From assembly GCA_008360955.1 (NCBI GenBank), contig LUCM01004115.1, positions 62,001 to 126,000 on the forward strand: 64,000 bases of DNA, given 5' to 3'. Both the position numbers and the translations under genes were made by a program. The notes under the pieces are model-generated. The model was not told the origin of the DNA. It did no database searches and saw only the letters and a program-made list of their open reading frames with translations. Source of the DNA: Fasciolopsis buskii (Eukaryota > Platyhelminthes > Trematoda > Plagiorchiida > Fasciolidae). Positions within the stretch are counted from its first letter, which is position 1; the number at the start of each line of letters is the position of its first letter. This document shows positions 13,561-26,705 of this stretch, in pieces.

Positions 13561-15604
13561 AAGGCGATTTCACTGACAAATAAAAAACCAATTTCATTTG
13601 ACTCTTTTGCCAGTTTCTGTTTTCAGGTCACCATAGGGGTACTTCTGCAGTTATTCACAGTAGCCAGTTTACTGTACTACACAAATGGCAGTTTCAAACA
13701 CCTGTCGCGTTTTTCTCCTGTGTGCGTCCATTCAAACACGTGTTCAATCAAACAGTCACCGATACTCCTCTCGTCGTGGACATTTTTTCCACTACATGTC
13801 CACGAGATCAAAGACTTTGCTAGGCGTCTGCTTTGTTTGTTTGTTTGTTTTTTTTTCCACCATGACCGCGCGTTTGGCACTATTCTGTATCCATTAATTT
13901 TGTAAATACAAGTTGCAAATTCGTCGTGTGTTCGCCCTTGTACCACTTCCACTGTCTCTGTTAAAAGCGTTTTTAGGTTACCACTTCAGCTTATTTGACC
14001 TCGTGATGGTCACAAACATCAGACTAAATTTAATGCTCCTGTTCGAGTTAGTTACCGAGACGGACTAGTATCAGTAACTAAGGCAGGTGGGCGAATAAAT
14101 GGGAAATAGGGATTGTCCACGTGTTATGCTGTTACTGTTGTTACTGCTCGTATGCCCATCGGTTTTCAGTTCTGCCTACTTTCGGTTCACCTCCAATCTG
14201 GTTAAGTTTGACTAATGTCGTCCAGAATGGTCCATTTGGAACCATACTCGACTGATTTTTGAAATGAATAAAGTAACTGCATCATGGTATCGTTAGAACG
14301 ACCGGCACGGAAGATAGCATTCTTTCCCATACCAAGAAGCCGACTGTTACGAAACAATGTTGCCTCAGCGGAAACATACAAACCGATCATTTTTCCGCTC
14401 TGCGTCATTCCATTCAACCGAGAAGCTAGTTAGGCTTATTCGAATATAAGTTGGACAAAATTGTATTTTTAATCTACTCAGCAGTTCCCTTCGTCGGTGA
14501 CATTGAAATTGCGATTCGTCCGATCAACTCCGTGGTAGTCCTGAAAATTCTGGGCAACATGTGTGAATTATTATACTTTTTCTGATTCCTTTGGCTTTTT
14601 CTTTGCCAGTATCCTGATTGTTAAAACGCATCGGAATTGTCTTGACATATCTAAAAGCAAATGCAAGCGAAAGAAATTAAATAATCTCACAGTACTTAGT
14701 CCACTTCTTGTTTCGCAAGTTGGAGGTCGTTGAATGGGGTTCATATATAGGACACGTTTCATCAGGATTACTGCCACTCACCAATTCCGATAAATGCAGC
14801 AGCTGCACGTTACGGAAGAAAGTGATGAGCCTCCGGCTACTTACAGTCTATCGGAGTATTTAGGGGACTGGTCGCCAGATGATATTGGCCACAAACTCAC
14901 CTTGACTGTAAGCTAACTGACTGACTTAGTCAATCTGTGCGCATGTGCTTTACATGAGCATTTGGAAATCGCTCCTTTCTTTTATCCTTATTCTGGGCCA
15001 TTTAGCTGTGTTGACAAAATTAATAGATGGTGATTGTCACGTTGTCCTCGTTGCCCTTGGAGTAGGCGCAATAATGCTAGAAGTGATGGGTTTCTAACCG
15101 TCACTTACGGTGGTATCATGTGAAATGCAATCTAAACTTTCCAGATGTTTTTTAGCAACTCGGGCGACAGTTATAAAAAGATCCTTCTTCTCAACTGTTG
15201 CAGTCACCGTAACAACCTTACCACTTGTCTATCCACATGCGACTCAAGCAAGCAAATCAAGGGATAGTGAAGTTCAACTTTCAATAAATGCCCACTCAAC
15301 GTACAGTGGGCACTCAAAAGCCGTCCTCGTAACGGAAGAGGCAATCAATCAACTGCGAACCAGTTCGAACTGGAAGTGGTACCTTCAAGTCAGTAATAAT
15401 ATGGGGTTTCAAGATCATTAGTTTTATAATTTGCTAACACGTTTAACGGCCGCCATACAACAAACATTAAACGCCTTTTGGTAGTACACTGTAAAATCCC
15501 ATTTCAAAGTAGTTATTTAATGTCGCAGTTTTGTTTCCAAAAAATTCCGAGCAGTCATTCAATCCGGTATCGATGTGTCTCTCATGGATCACTTTGAATT
15601 GGCT

Positions 15605-15661
15605 TTAGACAGGCGGAATTCCATTGGTTCGATTCCGGTTGTTAGTTTTGACTTCTGGATG
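15605..15661 (+). repeat. tRNA-like fragment with intact B-box, possible SINE remnant
   Basis: The sequence ggttcgattcc near 15636-15646 matches the RNA polymerase III B-box consensus exactly. A weak A-box-like word (tggctttagacagg) lies about 35 bases upstream. No cloverleaf could be drawn with confidence. It may be a relic of a tRNA-derived SINE or chance. Confidence 0.3.
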
Positions 15662-17882
15662 GGTAAAATGCCAATTTGAATAGGTAATCGTTGATAAATG
15701 GGTCCAGCGTTACAAGGAAGTCTCAATTTACTGTGGTTCGTATATCACAATAGGGATTTCCTTGCGAGCACCCTTCACCACTCAATCTGACCGTTACGGG
15801 CAAGTTAAAAATAATGTGCTCTCCTAAACTTCACTGTAGAACCGACAGCAGACATCTTGTTCAATAGCTCAGACAAATCTTCATGATGATTTTTCCCATG
15901 TGATTAGGCCTTCGTTTATCCGGCTAGAGCTCCGCCTCGTAAGTATTACTCTGTCCCCATTAAATGGCGTCAAACATGATCAGTGCATCTCGAGCGCATG
16001 GGTGAGTATCAATGAAGCACAGTAAACTCACTTTTAGCATGCTTAGAGAACAGTGGGACCTCAGGCCCACTAGGCTACAATGAACAGCTAAGACATCTAT
16101 CAACAACAACACTAGGGGCCACTTAAGTTTTTCCGTTTCCCACCAGCCTGTATGTTGTCCCGCTCAGTCCACTTGCATCGGGTCGTGCATTAGTGAACCA
16201 TAGTGCATTGTAATCTCAATTATGATCACATAGATGAGTGAAGTGCCATTGTTTGGCTACCTTGTCGGTTTCTGTCTACCCTTCCATCTATGCGGATAGT
16301 TGAACGAGGACTCTCGAGTTCCAAATGGTACCCCTTTATATGATGACCTTAGACCTTCTTCAAGACTGAGTAGCACAGTTAAGTATCTATCATGTTTATA
16401 ATCTTGTTTCGCTCTTTTTTATTAATTCTCATGGCGGTATTGAACGGTTACACTGAACATTTTGTTCGAAACGAGCTTTTCAATTGCATACATTCCCAGA
16501 GATATTAAGGGCTCCAACGGTGTTAAGACGGAAACCTTTTCTAAACATTTCGTAAACCCATTTGCCACAGTTGGGGATTCCAGAACAACCCAAATTGGAC
16601 TACACGAAAAGTGTGGGATGTGTCGATGGATTTTGGAGATGACGCAACGATTAATGCTGTCTCTTACTTTAGCTCTAAAAATCGCGGGTCAAGAAGATTG
16701 CAAGTAAACTCTTGCACTTTCTGATGGATCAGTATCTCCCCGACTGACCAGATTATCTAACTTTTCCATTTTCAGGAACTTTTACATTTTTGTCCGTCTT
16801 TCTCAACCCTTTGGATTTGACCCTACAAATGTATTCATAAGGCTTTTGAGGACTTCTTAGTTGATGGAAAATCCCAGATATTGGTTTATATCAATCGAGC
16901 AAGTGACTTTCTTGTTTATCGAACTAGTTCGTCCAAGAAAACTAGCAACAGCAAACTTCCTCAATTTTACCTACAAGTAAATGATCCAATGGACTATCAA
17001 TTCAAATAGGAATCCACTACGGCAGGAACGCCTCCAACTGAACTTGCGTAATTCCCCCGAAAGTGCTTTAAGCACGCGTCAAAACAACGTCGTCTACGGT
17101 CCCAACTAAGGCATGCAGATCAGCATCTGGATAGACACCTTCTAAGAATTTAGTGGTCCATTTTTTCTGATGGAATCAGGTTATCCGACGTATATGCGCA
17201 TAGTAGGATTTTGTGGTGCGAAAAAACCCCTGTGAGCGAAGGTAACCAATCTTTAAAGTCGGAACTGGCAGAAGCTCCAGAAAGTATTGCACACTCCTTT
17301 TATATATGATCTAAATGGCTCACCTGCAAAGACTAGTGAATTACCCAAGTACGGAGTGATTCCACGGCAGTTTTCTTGTTTAGGACAATATCCGATCGGT
17401 CGCATGTACTGCTTTTTTGAAAACCGATAAAAACCAATCGATGGCCCCTCTAATCTTTTATTCGGCGTCGACGTAAGGTAGATGAGTTCATAAATCACAC
17501 GGATTAATGGTCCTTACATTTCGTTATTGTTAAATACTTATCCATTTCAAGAGATGTTATAAGAATCCTAACACTGAATGGGTTGTGGTAACGATCAGTA
17601 TGGTTATGAAACAAATTCACAATTGATTTTGTCCGTATACTCTACGTTACTTCCGAGAAACGGCCACGACGCTCAGGGAATTGGGAGGGTCAGTCGAACG
17701 TTTTAGGGGTTAGTTGCCCGACAGGGTTTGACGCTGAACAGTTTCCCAAAAACAATTGTGGAACGAGCTCTCGAGCTTCCAACTCGTTTACATAAAATCG
17801 TTCATCACTACCGAGTTGATTTCGCAGTGGATTGACAAAGAGGTGAAATTATTATGGTAGATATGGAAACCTTATTAATATG

Positions 17883-17956
17883 CCGGTGGTGGTCAAACGG
17901 ATACGGTCGTGACGTTCGGACTTCAGGGTGGTTGGTTCGAATCCGCCCATCGTCGG
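17883..17956 (+). repeat. tRNA-like pseudogene or SINE head with A- and B-boxes
   Basis: The A-box-like tggtcaaacgg (17890-17900) and a perfect B-box ggttcgaatcc (17934-17944) are 44 bases apart, the spacing of a tRNA gene. Bases ccggtgg at the start can pair with tcgtcgg at the end, counting G-T pairs, like an acceptor stem. The anticodon arm is not convincing, and the T-stem has a mismatch. This is more likely a tRNA-derived SINE head or tRNA pseudogene than a working tRNA. Confidence 0.42.
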
Positions 17957-19421
17957 TTAACTTAGCCAGTTGGCAGCGCCCTGTTGGAAGCGGCCTCTTT
18001 TTTGATAAACCCTACTCGCTCATAAACAATGTAGAAAAGCAAAAGTTCTCTTCTTAGTATATGCAAAAGTTCGTTCGCAGATTACAGTACCAACTGCTCA
18101 ACATCATTGTTGGGTGGGAAACTTTCTGAAATCAGATTTATAACACCATGGTTACTGATTCATCCAGTACCTATATTCTCGGGTTTCATCCGAAAGGTTT
18201 GGGCGAACCACTAAACTTCATTTTGTGTGTATATCTTGCGGGGAGTTAACGCGCACCGAGCTGCAAATACGACAAGGGTAGATCGACAACTGTACCTATG
18301 TTTATCACTGCTGCCATATGTAACTTCATCCCAATTTGTCAGTCGATCGAATGAATTTAACTCCTCTTCATGTGCTCACTGAATTTCTGTGGGTTTTGTT
18401 ACTGACATACGTATCATCAGACATACACATATGTATACGCATGACACAAGAAATAACTGGTTTTAGACACAAATCAGCCATGAGAAAATGTGCTGATTAG
18501 ACGTCGAACTGGGTGGTCTCACCCACCCCGTAACATTAGCACACGACAGGTGTTTCTTCACTTGTTTGTCCGTTGTCCCGATTGCAAGTTCATTTTCCCT
18601 TTGCGGACTTGCCTTCTGGATTCGTGACGTTATCGGTGACATTTGTGTCCGGGTCCGTGCGGGTTTGTTTGATGGATAGCGCCAGACTGTTATCGTCTTT
18701 CGCGTACACATACGGACAAAAGTTTCACAAACCCCTATTGTATCCACCACCTCAATTAACCGTTACGATTACTAATATTACTGTCATCCTAGTCACCACA
18801 ACAGTCTTCATCGTCTTTGCGAGCCGTGGGTCGTTTATTCGCCTGACCAATGATGCAGTTCTTCCGTTCTTCTCTTTTTTCTATCATTCATCCGGGAAAG
18901 GGGTCGGAACGTGTGACACATATAAATACACCAACGAGAGACTATCAAAGGAAATATTAATGCCTTCCAAATCAATGCTCTTGTCCGATTTTATGTTTAC
19001 ATCTGAAGCACGGTAAAAGGGATAGGCTGGGCCGGGACTTTCGAATCTTCGTGACGGAGTCCCGAGGGTAGGCGAACAATTGCAATTGTAGAGCTGTCAG
19101 TCACACCTGTCATTAATTAGAACGAATTGTGTCGGCCGGTTTAGAGCGCTGCATTGCTTGTAAACCGACGGACGGAAGGAATGAAGACTAGCAAACTAAC
19201 CGATTGGATGGCCGATCGCACCCACAACTGCATCCACCAACAACAGATGGATAAAATCAAAAATCCTCGTCCGTGCCGGGAAGCGTTGGCGAGCTAACCA
19301 CATAATAGAAGATAAAAATGGGCACCCATCTAATTACACCATGTAAAGGTGTTTCTGATGATTGATCCATCCTTAGCATCCTAAAAAACAAAATTTCAGA
19401 TTTGCAATAAAAAAAATGTTT

Positions 19422-20975
19422 GAGAACCTTGGTCGTTCTTCCGCTTAGCGGCTGGACATCCTTACAGCATCCGCCCACCAATACCCATGAAGTGCACCCC
19501 TACAAAACAATCCAGACTGCATCGGCCGTTGAGCAGGCTAATCAGGACAGCGCTACCCGTGGCATCGAGCGAGATAGTTGTTCATGCGTTTGCTGCTTGT
19601 TAGAGTTCCCTTTCTTTTGTTCCACCTGTCTCCTCTGTCCCGAACCGAATCTCTTTGTCCTTCCCGCCTACACATAATATCCACACTGATGACACCCTCG
19701 ATACTCGCAACAGCTCCTTGTCAAATAGTGTAGTACGTGATTTTCAAACTACCTCATATTTTCTCAAGCCTCGTCAACTTATAAATCCCGGCTCCTTCAA
19801 TGTGCACACGGTCATACAGGCTCGCAACACAGGCGTGTTTAGCTCGGACAACGGACTTACTCTCGACTGATGTCTGCTGCGTTAGCAAACACGAATTCAC
19901 GATTCGACTAGCATAATTCAACTAACTGCGCCTAATATCTCATCAAAATATTTGCTGTGCATACCAGGAGACGAATTAGCTCAATCTGCAGGTCAATGCG
20001 GTGTAGGAAATCTTGAGTGGGAAGGGTGAAGCGGCCCTCTTAGACTGGATCTCGGTTAACAGTTGATTGTGCACCGTAGTTAGCAACAGTTGGTGTAATT
20101 CTGTCCAGAACTTTAGATCATAGTGCACCACGTACGTCAAATCGGACCATGCACTAGTTTTCGTGCAACTTTTGCTGCAACTCAAAAGCCGTGGACGCAG
20201 AGCGCAAACCTGATTAATCGTAGAAAGTCTTTTTGATAAGGCTGTTGGAGATTGTTATGAAGATGAACCATCAGACGAGTTAAGAAACCCGACGAGCAGT
20301 CATGTAGATGAGTATGGGACCAAATCAGGCAGGCGATACATATGACAACAGGTTTCACCCGTGATCCTAGTTATTTATCGCTCATCAAATACACTGGATC
20401 TGGCAAGGGTCCCTAACTACAAAGTGGTGAATAAGATGTGCGAATAGCTGCAGTGTCGGTTAACGATAAACCTTAATAGGGGATCGTGCGAGTGGCCGAA
20501 GAAATGAAAGTAGCTGCTGCTTTGGATAACAGCCAAGGGCTTGTTAAGCTAGTACGCGACACCGGTGGGTGGTGAGCTCCAGTTAGAGAAGTCATGTGTG
20601 GTAGAAATGGAGATCCCATTCGTGACAGACAGCAAAGATTGGACCACTGAGCTGAGCATTTCAAGGATCAGTTTAGCTGACCACATGATAATGGACCTAG
20701 TCCGACGAACGCAGCCGCGAATCCTTGGGATGTGTCGCTTGAATTCCCCACTCATCTCGGAACGGAAATGGAAGTAGGGTCGAATATTCGACTGCTGGAG
20801 AGGGAAATAGCTTCCGGGCCCCACGAACTCTCTCCTTCTCTCTCGTTATTTCCTAACTGGACGGGTGGGTCATGAAATACCACCTACCTCCTTGCTTCGT
20901 CATGTTTGGAAGTTTATGCCGGCGATTTTGGAATCATGTACTAGTGTATCTAACTCAGCCTGAGGGTATCTCACG
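19422..20975 (+). mobile_element. Decayed LINE (RTE-like) fragment, copy 1: endonuclease remnant and linker
   Basis: This is a + strand relic of a non-LTR retrotransposon ORF2. In changing frames one can read endonuclease-like words (TDLLSTDVCCVS near 19850; LTAPNISSKYLLCIPGDELAQ near 19920-19980). The pre-RT linker EREIASGPHELSPSLS is near 20790-20850. Stops and frame shifts are frequent, and part of the endonuclease is missing. It matches 33273-34762 at a constant offset of 13851 without gaps and with only about seven differences that I can see in 1490 bases. The match stops abruptly at about 20911. The next 20-25 bases resemble a later part of the RT (agtttatgccggcga against 35103). No RT core follows. 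Not functional. Confidence 0.8.
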
Positions 20976-21055
20976 TCTTCATAATTGGTGTCCGAAATAC
21001 CCATCAATCAGCTCGCTGAAATCATTGAAAAATATGTCAGCGATCTACGAAATGT

Positions 21056-21068
21056 GGGGGGGGGGGGG
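21056..21068. repeat. G13 homopolymer
   Basis: Thirteen consecutive G residues, shortly after the end of LINE copy 1. G runs of this length are prone to slippage and to sequencing error. Confidence 0.95.
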
Positions 21069-24000
21069 CTAGCGTGGTCATTTTTCTGTATAAACAGAGT
21101 GACTGAAATCAAGTGCGTTGTACATTTAAACCGTATTCCGTATTTTCTTTTATCGCAGAATTCCTTTTTTTCTCACTTGTGTTGTTTTCACCCACGCTGT
21201 ACCTTTTTCATGTTCGCTCTTGCCATAGCAGTGTGTTACTTTCGGGAATCGCAAAAATCTCTGGGCTTTTTATGCTGTTCAACGGTAAACTGTGATGTTG
21301 ATTATTCTGATGCTCTTGATGGTTGGTATAGCACAGGGAAGCAGTGGTTGACGCGTTTAATATTTGTTACTCGTGGCGGAAATTCCACGTCATTTTAGGT
21401 GCTGGATCATGTTATGCTGATCGTTTTTAATTGGTCGCTTCTTTATAGATACTTTAGAATATAGGTGGTAGTAATTTTAATTCTCCGTAATGATAGCATT
21501 ACTCACGAGACAGTTTTTCACGCGTTTCTCATGCGAAACCAAGTCCATCGTTATGGTTTTTGGTACAACTGTTTTGTAGTTTGGATTTGCCCTGCATGTT
21601 GCACTGAAGTTCTCTCATTCTGGTGAAAGCTTCTGGCACTTGTAAAACGCATCATTGAACTTTGATCCTCTGCAAGTCATTAGTCAACCATTTTTGATCA
21701 CGTTGACTCAGATGGTTAGTTTGGTGCTTCCGACTGAGATGTCACATAGAGTTATAGAATGTATGCAGGCTCCGTAGACAATTATGAAATGAAATCCTCT
21801 CAACGGTGATTTATGTGTAAAAGTGCCACGGCGAACTTAAGATTGACCACTTTCATTGCCACCTCGAAATGTGTTTTGTTAGCAAGTACCTACATATAAT
21901 CATCACACAATGCATCGTTTTTATTCTATCCATTGTCTTCGAACCGTAACCGAATCAAATGCAAGTAAATAGAAAGTTCTGTTCATGTAATGCCGGCAAC
22001 CAAAAACGTGATTGCGGATCCCTTGTCGTAGACAGGGCTGTTTTATTCTCTTTGGAAATCAGTTTGCTCAAGAAATCTGTCAGTCATTGCTGTTTCTTCA
22101 TTGCTCCAGTTGGTCTGAACCAGTCAAGTCAGCACGCGTCATTGTGTTGTCGCACGCGCCCAACGAGCAACACATGATTTTCTGTGATCACCAGACAACG
22201 AATTCTCTCACGCACTGATCGTTGTCTTGTTTTTGTCTTTATATTTGAATGCGTATGCTTGTTTCTGTTCGGTAGGTTTTCAGTTCGAGGTTTGAGGAAA
22301 CAACTTGACTTTCAGTGTGTACTTTTATAAGTGAGAAAAACCAACATCATTATTGTTATTGATCGAGCTAATCGCCAAACCGTGTCAACAAACGACCAAT
22401 GCGCTGCTCCATGTTTACTCAACCCCTAAGTGGTCATGGTTGTGTTCGCTTTCAAAGCGTACTTGTCATTCTCTAGGTCCTTTTCTATGTCGGAGACTGT
22501 CAACTCATTCGCTTGCGCATTTGTATTTGTTGTTTCCACACCACGTGACAGTGTGTCAATATTAGTCTTTCCTCGTACCTATTTGAACCCTCATGTGTTC
22601 CCTTAGTGTAATATTCGTATTTCATCTTAGCGGAATCGAGTAATTCTGCCTGAGCTGATATGTCCACGACTGATAATTTTTCACAATGGCTATATTCCTT
22701 CATCGTCCAGTATACGTCCCATTCTCCGTCAAAATGTGATATTAAAGCACCGGTCAACAATTTTTCTTCGGTCTGCTGATTCTACCTAATAATATGACTT
22801 GGAGTACATGTCTTTGTTGGGTGTTTTGAGTTTATAACTAGGGTGACTATGCCATTATGTGTTCAGCCACAGAATATATTGGTGAATCACTATTGTCTAG
22901 TTGAGGCCAACTATTGGGACAACGGGTTTTATTATTCCGGTTAGCTGTTTATTGCCGAGTTTTGATCTTTGGCTGACGAGTACCTCGTCTATCAATAACC
23001 AATCTAATATTGTTTGACAAATTTAAATGCGGTGTATATACCTAAATTTTTGAAAATGTGTTTGGACAATGTCCCTCCAAAATCGACATCCGTTGTCCGT
23101 AGTATCACGGTGTTAAAAACAAATTCGGCCATTTAAGGGTCATGTATCAAGAGTAAGTAACAGAAATCAGCATTCTGACGCAAGTACAGGCCCACGTAAA
23201 CTGCTAAGCAATGAAAGCTATCACCTGATTGGTTCGTAGTTTCCAATCGAGCTCAAGGGTTTCACCTGAATTTATGTCCCGTTTTCAACTTCACCGTAGA
23301 CCGGCCCCCCTCCGATGCTTGTATCGATACCGGTGGAAACAGACGATTGCGCAGCGTATCATGAATGCCAAATCCGAAAAAAGTCTTTTGGATGCATTCT
23401 GCAACTCGAGGCGGGTCCTGCAGTACAGCGGCAACTGTCGATAAAAGGCAGGTGATGGCGAGAGTGATATTAAACGAACGCTCGCGCTGCTGCGTTACCG
23501 ATTAATTTCGTTTATTGTTATGCGGTGTATTGGTTACGCGTCAATGGAATTCACAGCTGTGCTGATTACGTGACAAATGCAATTGCGCGGACAATGGTGT
23601 ACATCAGTGGGGGCTTTCGTACAACATGCAGATACACCCGCGATAATAGACAAGCAAACTCGTGCTTACATGTCAGCACATGTCGTCATTAATCGGTGAC
23701 TGACTGTGCTGGATGGAAAGAATCCCGTTCACCTGAGACGATATCGCTTAGCTCATTGCACCATTCGGCATTCGATGTCGAATTCCGTGAAAACCGAATA
23801 TACCAATCAAATCGTCTTGTTCCAGAGCAAAATAACTATGTGCGTGGTTTTATTGCACGTCATTCCCAGTCCTGGAAATCCTAAAATAGGATAAAACCAA
23901 AATGGTGTCTCAGTTTTCGTGCCGAACACTGGTTGCTCATTTGAGTGTTACTTGCACTATGATATTATTTTTCAGACCATACTGGCGAATTTGCCCAGAC

Positions 24001-26512
24001 GTGCAAAATTAATCTTTATCGGTCATTTTCAAGAAAGCTTTCTAAACTTTTAACCTTTGTCTAATGAATGGATTATTGAATTTGTTTACAATTACTTCCT
24101 CATTCTGGTTCACTAAAGCGAATGGGTCTGACTTCCTCCTCCATCAGAACTTCCCTTCATACTTTCGTCTGTTCCCATTTGTAAATCGTCTTTCTCCGTC
24201 AATCTATCCACTCTTTCCAACTAAGATAAATCCCCGAACTTACGACATCCCGGTTCTCGTCAGCATTTACGGATAAACCCATTCGATTATCAGCAGTCCC
24301 CTAAGGAAAGGATCAAAATTGCATACACAAACAGTGCATGGCCCGCATTTACCCTTCTGGTTGCTGATTTTCACACCCCACGATTATCACGCTCTCCTGT
24401 GAACCGTGAGAGGCGCTGGAGCTCGCTGGTTAAATGACAAGGCTACATCACTCGAAAAAACCATCAAAACCAATACATGTAAACGCAAACACACATACAT
24501 GTAGACGCAAACCCCAGACAAACTCTCAAACACTATCAGTCATTCATTGCCGTCACCGTTATCTCTGAGACCCAAGTGACAATGGCGAAGGCTGTCACCT
24601 TTGATCTGTCCATCCATTCGGGCTTGTACGTGTAGGCGTGCGTGATAGGAGCTGTTAAATTTGACTACAATTTAGTCTGACAAATGTATGAAGCTTTTCT
24701 AAAGAAGAGATAAACGCCAACAATTCGGCAATCTATCCCCGTTTCGTGGCCTCAGGAACAGACTGCAGAAACCTAAATTTGAACAGTGCAACCAGCATGG
24801 AGTTCGTCTCCACTGTTGTGATTTCTGTCTAACAAGCTGCGTCATCCCTATCCTTGTTCCTAGTAGAAAACTCATCTCTCCTTTCATTTCTCATCCTGGA
24901 AAAAGGGCGTAAACCTTCAGATAGTAAATAGCTATATTATAAAGAATCGCTTATAAATTTTCGTTCAATGCAACATTTATTGAAGTACGTTACAATGATT
25001 GAATGCATACCCCTCGCGCATGATTCAAGTCTGCAACATCTAGGTGCGCATTCCAAGATGATAACCTCCTGACCACGATCGATTTTTGTTCCTGTCGTTC
25101 GTTTAGGTGCATTTCGCTTTGGGCAAATCAACGGTGGTAGAAGGACACGTTTTCGTGGCTTATACTAAATATTTTACTCCCTAGCATAAGCTTGTTTCCA
25201 TAAACTTGGCATTTCGACAGCGAATACTTTAGCACTTGAAGCGCCAAACAGCCACTGAAATACTCATGAAACTTGCACGATTAATTGGACTACAAAACTG
25301 TTCGAGAATAACGGGGCACATTAGTAGCTGCTCTTAGGGGCAGTCTTTTATGTAAGTTAATCAGGAAGATTCATAGAGATCCACCTACTATAATTTAAGG
25401 GATCAAGTAAACATGGGCCGTCTTAATTTTATCCCCATAAGCGACAGATTTTTTTATAATTATAGTGATAGTAACCGCAACAATGTGTACCATTATCCAG
25501 CGAGTTACTGCACAGAAAACGCAGTCCATCATTTTGGAACTTGATGTTGCATTTGTTATCATTTTACAACCATCGACTTGGTCGCTCATCTCTTGGTTTT
25601 GTTCACCACTTATCGACCGTTCTTCGCGCTTAACTTTCCACATATCCGAAGAGAGCAGGTATTTGTCTAACACTTTTTCGCCGTAGGAGAACTGCAGACT
25701 TTCGGGAGCGTGCAGGTATCATTGCGGTTACGCGCATTAACGAGATCAGTCCCGATTACATCAAAGTGCAATTCACAGCTAGACAAATCGGGCCATTAAC
25801 TTAGGCTATACAAACTGGTATGATGAAGTAAGGATGCAGGCTTTAAGCAATATTAAGAGACGTGGTTTTTTATATAGAATGGAAAAAACAGGGATGTCAG
25901 AAAGACCCAAGGAAGCATTCGCAACTGAAGGCAAACGCTGTCTGACTCACTACGTTCATATATGGTCTGTCAGTCACTGGAATTTTTTCAAAATGAAGCT
26001 GTACACTGGCTTCCTTGAGATTCTAAAGAGTTATCGGCTGCGGTGGTCAGGTGGTCAACAATGCCATCCTGACACAGGCGGGAAACTCGAACCTAATCAG
26101 GTGTCAGTTACGTAACACCGAAGTAAATCTCTCGATCATGCTTCTCCCCTACGAGATGAATCCATCCAGTTGAACGAACCACTTAATCGCGGATCTGCGG
26201 TTTTACCTGCAGCTGATAATTCCTATCCCAATGAAAGATACATTCCTGTTGTCAGGTCCACGCTGCGTACGCACCCAGTTCGTCGAAGTGTGATCTTGAC
26301 CAGTTCCTGCTTAAAACCAGATATTAATGATTCTTCGGTAACGCAACCGAGTGTCTCGGCAACAGATCCAAGGATTGCACACAGTGTGGTAAAAAGAAAT
26401 TCTATGAAAATGGAGTTCAAGTAGGAGGTTATTTATCGATTGATCCGACATTGGGTGACATAAATAGCCCCGGTGACAATAGATGTGATTTACCACGTGT
26501 ATGTATTTACAT

Positions 26513-26534
26513 ACACACACACACACACACACAC
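26513..26534. repeat. (AC)n microsatellite
   Basis: Eleven AC units, preceded by tatttacat. Confidence 0.97.
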
Positions 26535-26662
26535 GTTTTGGATGTGGGGTAAATGTGAGTGCAGCGGTGGCAGTTTAGCTGTGGATACATCGGCTGGTGA
26601 GTAGCACGAATATCGATCCGTTTCGTATTCCACCCCAACACCATTTCTTCCGGTCGAATGTA

Positions 26663-26705
26663 GACGACAATCGTCGAATGTAGTTGGACGACAATCGTCG
26701 AATGT
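26663..26705. repeat. Two tandem units of a 24-base hairpin-forming sequence
   Basis: The unit gacgacaatcgtcgaatgtagttg at 26663-26686 is repeated at 26687-26705 without its last bases. A third, partial gtcgaatgtag precedes them. Each unit contains gacg and cgtc separated by five bases, which can form a short stem. Confidence 0.8.

Larger units (their letters stand above)
13561..19421. other. Intron 1: no gene; two tRNA-like fragments listed separately
   Basis: No supported coding sequence. The open frame at 18573-19016 (147 codons) has no domain signal or splice support. A T-rich run with four TTTG units is near 13837-13855. Confidence 0.5.

Noticed and set aside
18573..19016. 147-codon + strand frame with a hydrophobic segment
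   Set aside because: No family resemblance, inside intron 1 on the gene strand, and without consensus splice sites that I could recognise.
26041..26095. Possible tRNA-like segment (tggtcaggtgg and aactcgaacct)
   Set aside because: B-box deviates at key positions and no stems could be drawn.
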